Assembly (NCBI GenBank): GCA_030681555.1
Contig: JAUXRW010000111.1
Span: 1-35,439 of the forward strand
DNA length: 35,439 nucleotides
Reading direction: 5' to 3'
Origin: Acidimicrobiales bacterium
GTDB lineage: Bacteria; Actinomycetota; Acidimicrobiia; Acidimicrobiales; VFJN01
Shown here: one piece after another, positions 32,934-35,439 of the stretch
Numbering within the stretch: the stretch's first letter is position 1
Layout: each line of letters opens with the position of its first letter
The notes under the pieces: model-generated
Databases searched by the model: none
What the model was told of the DNA's origin: nothing
The model's input: only the letters and a program-made list of their open reading frames with translations
Position numbers and translations under genes: made by a program

Positions 32934-32939
32934 TAGGAC
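32934..32939 (+). promoter_or_regulatory. Possible -10 hexamer before a small acidic protein gene (TAGGAC)
   Basis: TAGGAC ends 6 nt before the GTG at 32946. Same spacing as at other first genes here; the last base is C rather than T. Confidence 0.3.
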
Positions 32940-32945
32940 CCCGTC

Positions 32946-33101
32946 GTGCCCGACGCCGACAACATCCCCGACGAGGACCCGAACAAGTTCCCGGACGACC
33001 CCGGGGTGGCGCCGCTCGACGAGGCGCCCGATGGACAGACGCCCGCTGACGTCACCGACTCGTCCCCGGACTCGTTGCCCCCCGGGGCCAAGCGCTCCTG
33101 A
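32946..33101 (+). CDS. Small acidic proline-rich protein (not in ORF track)
   Basis: This is a 51-residue ORF: 'DNIPDEDPNKFPDDPGVAPL', then 'DVTDSSPDSLPPGAKRS'. It is rich in Asp and Pro with no hydrophobic core, so it is probably disordered. Almost all codons end in G or C, which supports coding, and it fills the gap between the STAS and phosphatase genes with 34 bp to the next start. No family is recognised and there is no signal peptide. Confidence 0.55.
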   Translation: MPDADNIPDEDPNKFPDDPGVAPLDEAPDGQTPADVTDSSPDSLPPGAKRS

Positions 33102-33135
33102 GCACGAACCCCGTGCGGCAACCCGACAGGTGGCG

Positions 33136-33864
33136 ATGAGCGGGCCCTATCCGACATCGCTGACGCTCGTCCGCCACGCGGAAAGCGCCGGCAACGTCGC
33201 CAACGATGCCGCCCTCGAGGCCGGGCTGCCCGAGCTCGACCTGGCTTCGCGCGACATGGACGTCCCGCTCTCCGAGCTCGGGGAGGCACAGGCGACCGCG
33301 CTGGGGGCGTGGTTCGCCGGCCGCCCGTCGCCGCCGGACGTCGTGTGGTGCTCCCCCTACCGACGAGCCGTCGACACCGCCACGCTGGCCCTCGCCGCAG
33401 CCGGGCTGGACGTCCCGATCCGCTTGGACGAGCGGCTCCGGGAGCGGGAGTTCGGAGTGCTCGACCGCCTCACCAAGCTGGGCATCGAGGCCCGCTTTCC
33501 GGAGCAGGCGGCCGCTCGGGCGTTCCTCGGCAAGTTCTTCCACCGACCGCCCGGCGGTGAGTCCTGGGCCGACGTCGCCGCCCGGGTGCGATCGATCGTC
33601 ACCGACCTCCGGCTCGACCATGCGCACGAGGACGTCGTCGTGGTGACGCACCAAGCCGTGATCATGCTGTTCCGCTACGTCCTGGACGGCCTCGACGAGG
33701 CGGCGCTCCTGGGGCTCGACGACACCATCGACATCGCCAATACCTCGGTGGGCACCTACGAGGGTGACGGGTCGTCGCTCCGGCTCACCAAATTCAACAA
33801 CACCGACCACCTGCCCGAGCGGGCGACCACCGACGAGCCAGACCGACCAGTCGCGCCCCGGTGA
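33136..33864 (+). CDS. Histidine phosphatase family protein
   Basis: This is a 242-residue protein of the phosphoglycerate-mutase-like branch. It has the phosphohistidine motif 'LVRHAESAGN' with Arg13 and His14 (LxRHxxxxxN), 'LSELGEAQATALGAWF', 'VWCSPYRRAVDTATLAL' and the second catalytic His in 'VVVVTHQAVIMLFRYVL'. The cytosolic substrate is unknown. The ATG has AGGTGG upstream. The stop overlaps the next gene start (GTGA), so it is coupled to nnrD, the metabolite-repair dehydratase. A role in removing a damaged or excess phosphorylated metabolite is possible but not shown. Confidence 0.9.
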   Translation: MSGPYPTSLTLVRHAESAGNVANDAALEAGLPELDLASRDMDVPLSELGEAQATALGAWFAGRPSPPDVVWCSPYRRAVDTATLALAAAGLDVPIRLDERLREREFGVLDRLTKLGIEARFPEQAAARAFLGKFFHRPPGGESWADVAARVRSIVTDLRLDHAHEDVVVVTHQAVIMLFRYVLDGLDEAALLGLDDTIDIANTSVGTYEGDGSSLRLTKFNNTDHLPERATTDEPDRPVAPR

Positions 33865-34712
33865 GCCCGCTCACCGAGCTCCTCACCCGTCATCCCCTGC
33901 CCGATCCCGAGGGCGGCAAGGACGACCGTGGCACACTGGTGCTGATCGGCGGACCCCCGGAGTGCCCGGGCGGCGTGCTGCTGGCCGCCCAGGGCGCGCT
34001 GCGCACGGGGTCGGGCCGGGTGCAGCTCGTCGTGCACCCCGCCGTGGCCACTGCCGTCGCGGTGGCCGTGCCCGAGGCGCTCGTGCTCCCCTGGGACCAG
34101 GCCGGGGCGCTGCCGGACGCCACCGCGCGGTCGGTCTCGCGAGCCCAGGCCGTCGTCATCGGCTGTGGGCACTCGGCCGACCTGACAGGCGCCGTGGGCC
34201 AGGTGGCGCAGCTCCTGGGCAGCACCCCGCTCGTGCTCGATGCCGGCGCTCTCGAGGGCTCAGCCCTCGACGCGGCCGAGCGGTTCGGCGAGGCCCCGCA
34301 CCTCGTGCTGGCGCCCAACGTCAACGAGGCGCGGTCGCTGCTGGCCGACGAAGGGACCGGCGACGATGCCGCCGATCAGGTCGGGGTGGCTGTGCGCCTC
34401 GCCGAGCGCACCGGCGGCCCCGTGGCCGTCCGCGGCGCCAGCACCGTCGTGGTGGACGGCGACGGGCGGTGGCGCCTCGACGGTGCCCCGCCGGGCCTCG
34501 GCACCCCGGGATCGGGTGACGTGCTCATGGGCGTGCTCGGCGGCCTGCTCGCTCGAGGCCTCCCCGCGGCAGGCGCGCTGGGGTGGGCTGTGGCCCTGCA
34601 CGCCCGCGCCGGTGCGGAGCTGGCGGCACAGACGCCGATCGGCTTCCTGGCGCGCGACATCGCGGTGCGGCTGCCCGCTGCCCTTGCCGGCCTCCGCAGC
34701 GAGGTCGCCTAG
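33861..34712 (+). CDS. nnrD: ADP/ATP-dependent NAD(P)H-hydrate dehydratase
   Basis: This is a 283-residue ribokinase-fold protein that repairs hydrated NAD(P)H. It has 'GTLVLIGGPPECPGGVLLAA', 'LAPNVNEARSLL' and the family signature 'GLGTPGSGDVLMGVLGGLLA' with the catalytic Asp. The NnrE epimerase half (YjeF N-terminal), often fused or adjacent, is not present in the window, so it would be elsewhere. The GTG overlaps the phosphatase stop. At the 3' end both this TAG and the TAG of the convergent small gene are read from one CTAG (34709-34712). Confidence 0.92.
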   Translation: MSPLTELLTRHPLPDPEGGKDDRGTLVLIGGPPECPGGVLLAAQGALRTGSGRVQLVVHPAVATAVAVAVPEALVLPWDQAGALPDATARSVSRAQAVVIGCGHSADLTGAVGQVAQLLGSTPLVLDAGALEGSALDAAERFGEAPHLVLAPNVNEARSLLADEGTGDDAADQVGVAVRLAERTGGPVAVRGASTVVVDGDGRWRLDGAPPGLGTPGSGDVLMGVLGGLLARGLPAAGALGWAVALHARAGAELAAQTPIGFLARDIAVRLPAALAGLRSEVA

Positions 34713-34876
34713 CCCGACGCGGACGGTACGCCGGTGGACGCCGGACCCATCGTCGTCGCCATGGTGAGCGCGACGACCATGCGATGGTGCTGATCGACGA
34801 CGGCCGCCCAGTCGCGCACGGTGCACTGGCTCGAGCGGAGGTCGCGGCGGGTGCGCAAGGGCCTGGGCTGGTTCAC
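34709..34876 (-). CDS. Small protein coupled to the iron-containing redox enzyme gene
   Basis: This is a 55-residue ORF: 'RTRRDLRSSQCTVRDWAAVV', then 'MVVALTMATTMGPASTG'. The GTG at 34876 overlaps the stop of the upstream gene (GTGA), about 90 percent or more of codons end in G or C, and its TAG interleaves with the nnrD TAG. These support a real gene. No family is recognised. It lacks the CDGSH motif of the proteins that often follow this enzyme family. Confidence 0.5.
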   Translation of the reverse strand: MNQPRPLRTRRDLRSSQCTVRDWAAVVDQHHRMVVALTMATTMGPASTGVPSASG

Positions 34877-35439
34877 GAGGTGCTCCGGAGGGACGGGCGG
34901 CCCTGTTCCCAGGCGGCGAGGACGTGGCTGCTGAACAGGGACTCGACGGTGGTGAGGCACTGCGCCCCGTACACGATCTCGCCGCCGAGGAACGGCTCGT
35001 CCTCCACGAGGGTCGCGACCATGTCGTGGAGCGCGACGACCTGGTGGCGCTCGTCGGCCACGACGTGGACCCCGTAGAACCGGGTGGCCTCGTCGCCGAA
35101 CCCGAGCCGCTCGAGGCACGCCTGGTACCGGCCCATCGGGCTCACCGAGCACATCTCGAAGAGCGCGAGGTGCCCTACCAAGGCGCCCCGCCACCGGCGG
35201 TGCAGCCCGAACAGGGACATCAGGTTGCAGGTGCTGAGGGTGACGCCGGGGATGTCGTCGAGGTACGCACCGTACCGATCGTCGAGCTCGAGCGCGCACA
35301 TCGTTTTGGCGAAGAGGGTGGCGTGCAGCCCCTCGGCCCGCCCGTCGCCGTACTCCCCCGTCTGGATGTCGACCAGCGCAGCCTTCGGTCGTCCGACGAG
35401 GCGCGGAATGGCCCACGTGTGGGGGTCGGCCTCCTTCAG
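34873..35439 (-). CDS. Iron-containing redox enzyme family protein (heme-oxygenase-like), partial
   Basis: The C-terminal 188 residues of an all-helical heme-oxygenase-like protein are visible, and the frame is open to the right edge, so the start lies outside. The part begins 'LKEADPHTWAIPRLVGRPKA' and contains 'DIQTGEYGDGRAEGLHATLF' and 'HVVADERHQ', acidic and His residues in the positions expected for a non-heme diiron site. Relatives do oxygen-dependent chemistry on varied substrates, and the substrate here is unknown. The ORF track starts at an internal Met (35301), but the 46 codons before it continue the family. It is followed by a 4-bp-overlapping small gene. Confidence 0.87.
   Translation of the reverse strand: MKEADPHTWAIPRLVGRPKAALVDIQTGEYGDGRAEGLHATLFAKTMCALELDDRYGAYLDDIPGVTLSTCNLMSLFGLHRRWRGALVGHLALFEMCSVSPMGRYQACLERLGFGDEATRFYGVHVVADERHQVVALHDMVATLVEDEPFLGGEIVYGAQCLTTVESLFSSHVLAAWEQGRPSLRSTS

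Overview
The window is high-GC, gene-dense DNA that looks actinobacterial. The signs are GTG starts, ATGA/GTGA/TGATG gene overlaps, probable leaderless genes, a GlgE-type glycogen/trehalose pathway, a DUF2510 protein, an EchA6-like crotonase-fold protein and MEDS/STAS partner-switching proteins. The mix suggests an environmental Acidimicrobiia-like lineage; that placement is inference, because there is no rRNA or marker gene here. I see no tRNA, rRNA, CRISPR array, intact insertion sequence or phage, so this reads as core chromosome with local decay.

Left part (1-9 kb). A possible gene end at the left edge is followed by a divergent pair (EchA6-like protein and an SDR). Next come a small lipoprotein and a DUF2510 membrane protein that share a Cys-pair domain, then a DUF5317 membrane protein. 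The DUF5317 gene runs 184 bp into a convergent GH63-like glycosidase gene (glucosylglycerate-hydrolase type). That gene diverges, over 6 bp, from a GT4 glycosyltransferase followed by a small membrane protein. A zinc alcohol dehydrogenase, a 478-bp non-coding stretch with hairpins and a diverged repeat, and a TetR regulator follow.

Middle (9-19.7 kb). A secreted crystallin-like protein has a 19-bp tandem duplication over its start codon. An overlapping trio follows: ECF sigma factor, membrane protein (likely anti-sigma) and LuxR-type regulator. Behind it lie previously unlisted remnants of an ArsR-SRPBCC gene pair, then DUF6328, a stand-alone NuoF-like flavoprotein and small genes. A four-gene overlapping minus-strand operon (SRPBCC, SRPBCC, CrtI/CrtO-like FAD oxidoreductase, MEDS-ATPase) diverges from an SDR. 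An STAS protein closes this part.

Right part (19.7-35.4 kb). The dominant feature is a 12-kb minus-strand alpha-glucan/trehalose cluster, transcribed hemerythrin, glgE, mak, glgB, treY, treZ, glgX, with most junctions overlapping. It joins the GlgE route (maltose 1-phosphate to branched glucan) to the TreX/Y/Z route (debranching, then trehalose release). treS, the usual link from trehalose back to maltose, is absent here. Divergently follow an STAS protein, a small acidic protein, a histidine phosphatase and NAD(P)H-hydrate dehydratase (nnrD). At the right edge is a partial heme-oxygenase-like iron enzyme with a small downstream gene.

The most notable observations are the hybrid glucan/trehalose cluster and the histone-H1-like tail on GlgB, a set of gene starts preceded by a -10-like hexamer at exactly 6 nt, the duplicated start region, the thrice-repeated Cys-pair domain, and the decayed ArsR-SRPBCC pair. 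Motif and family statements come from reading the sequence and from memory; no searches were run.
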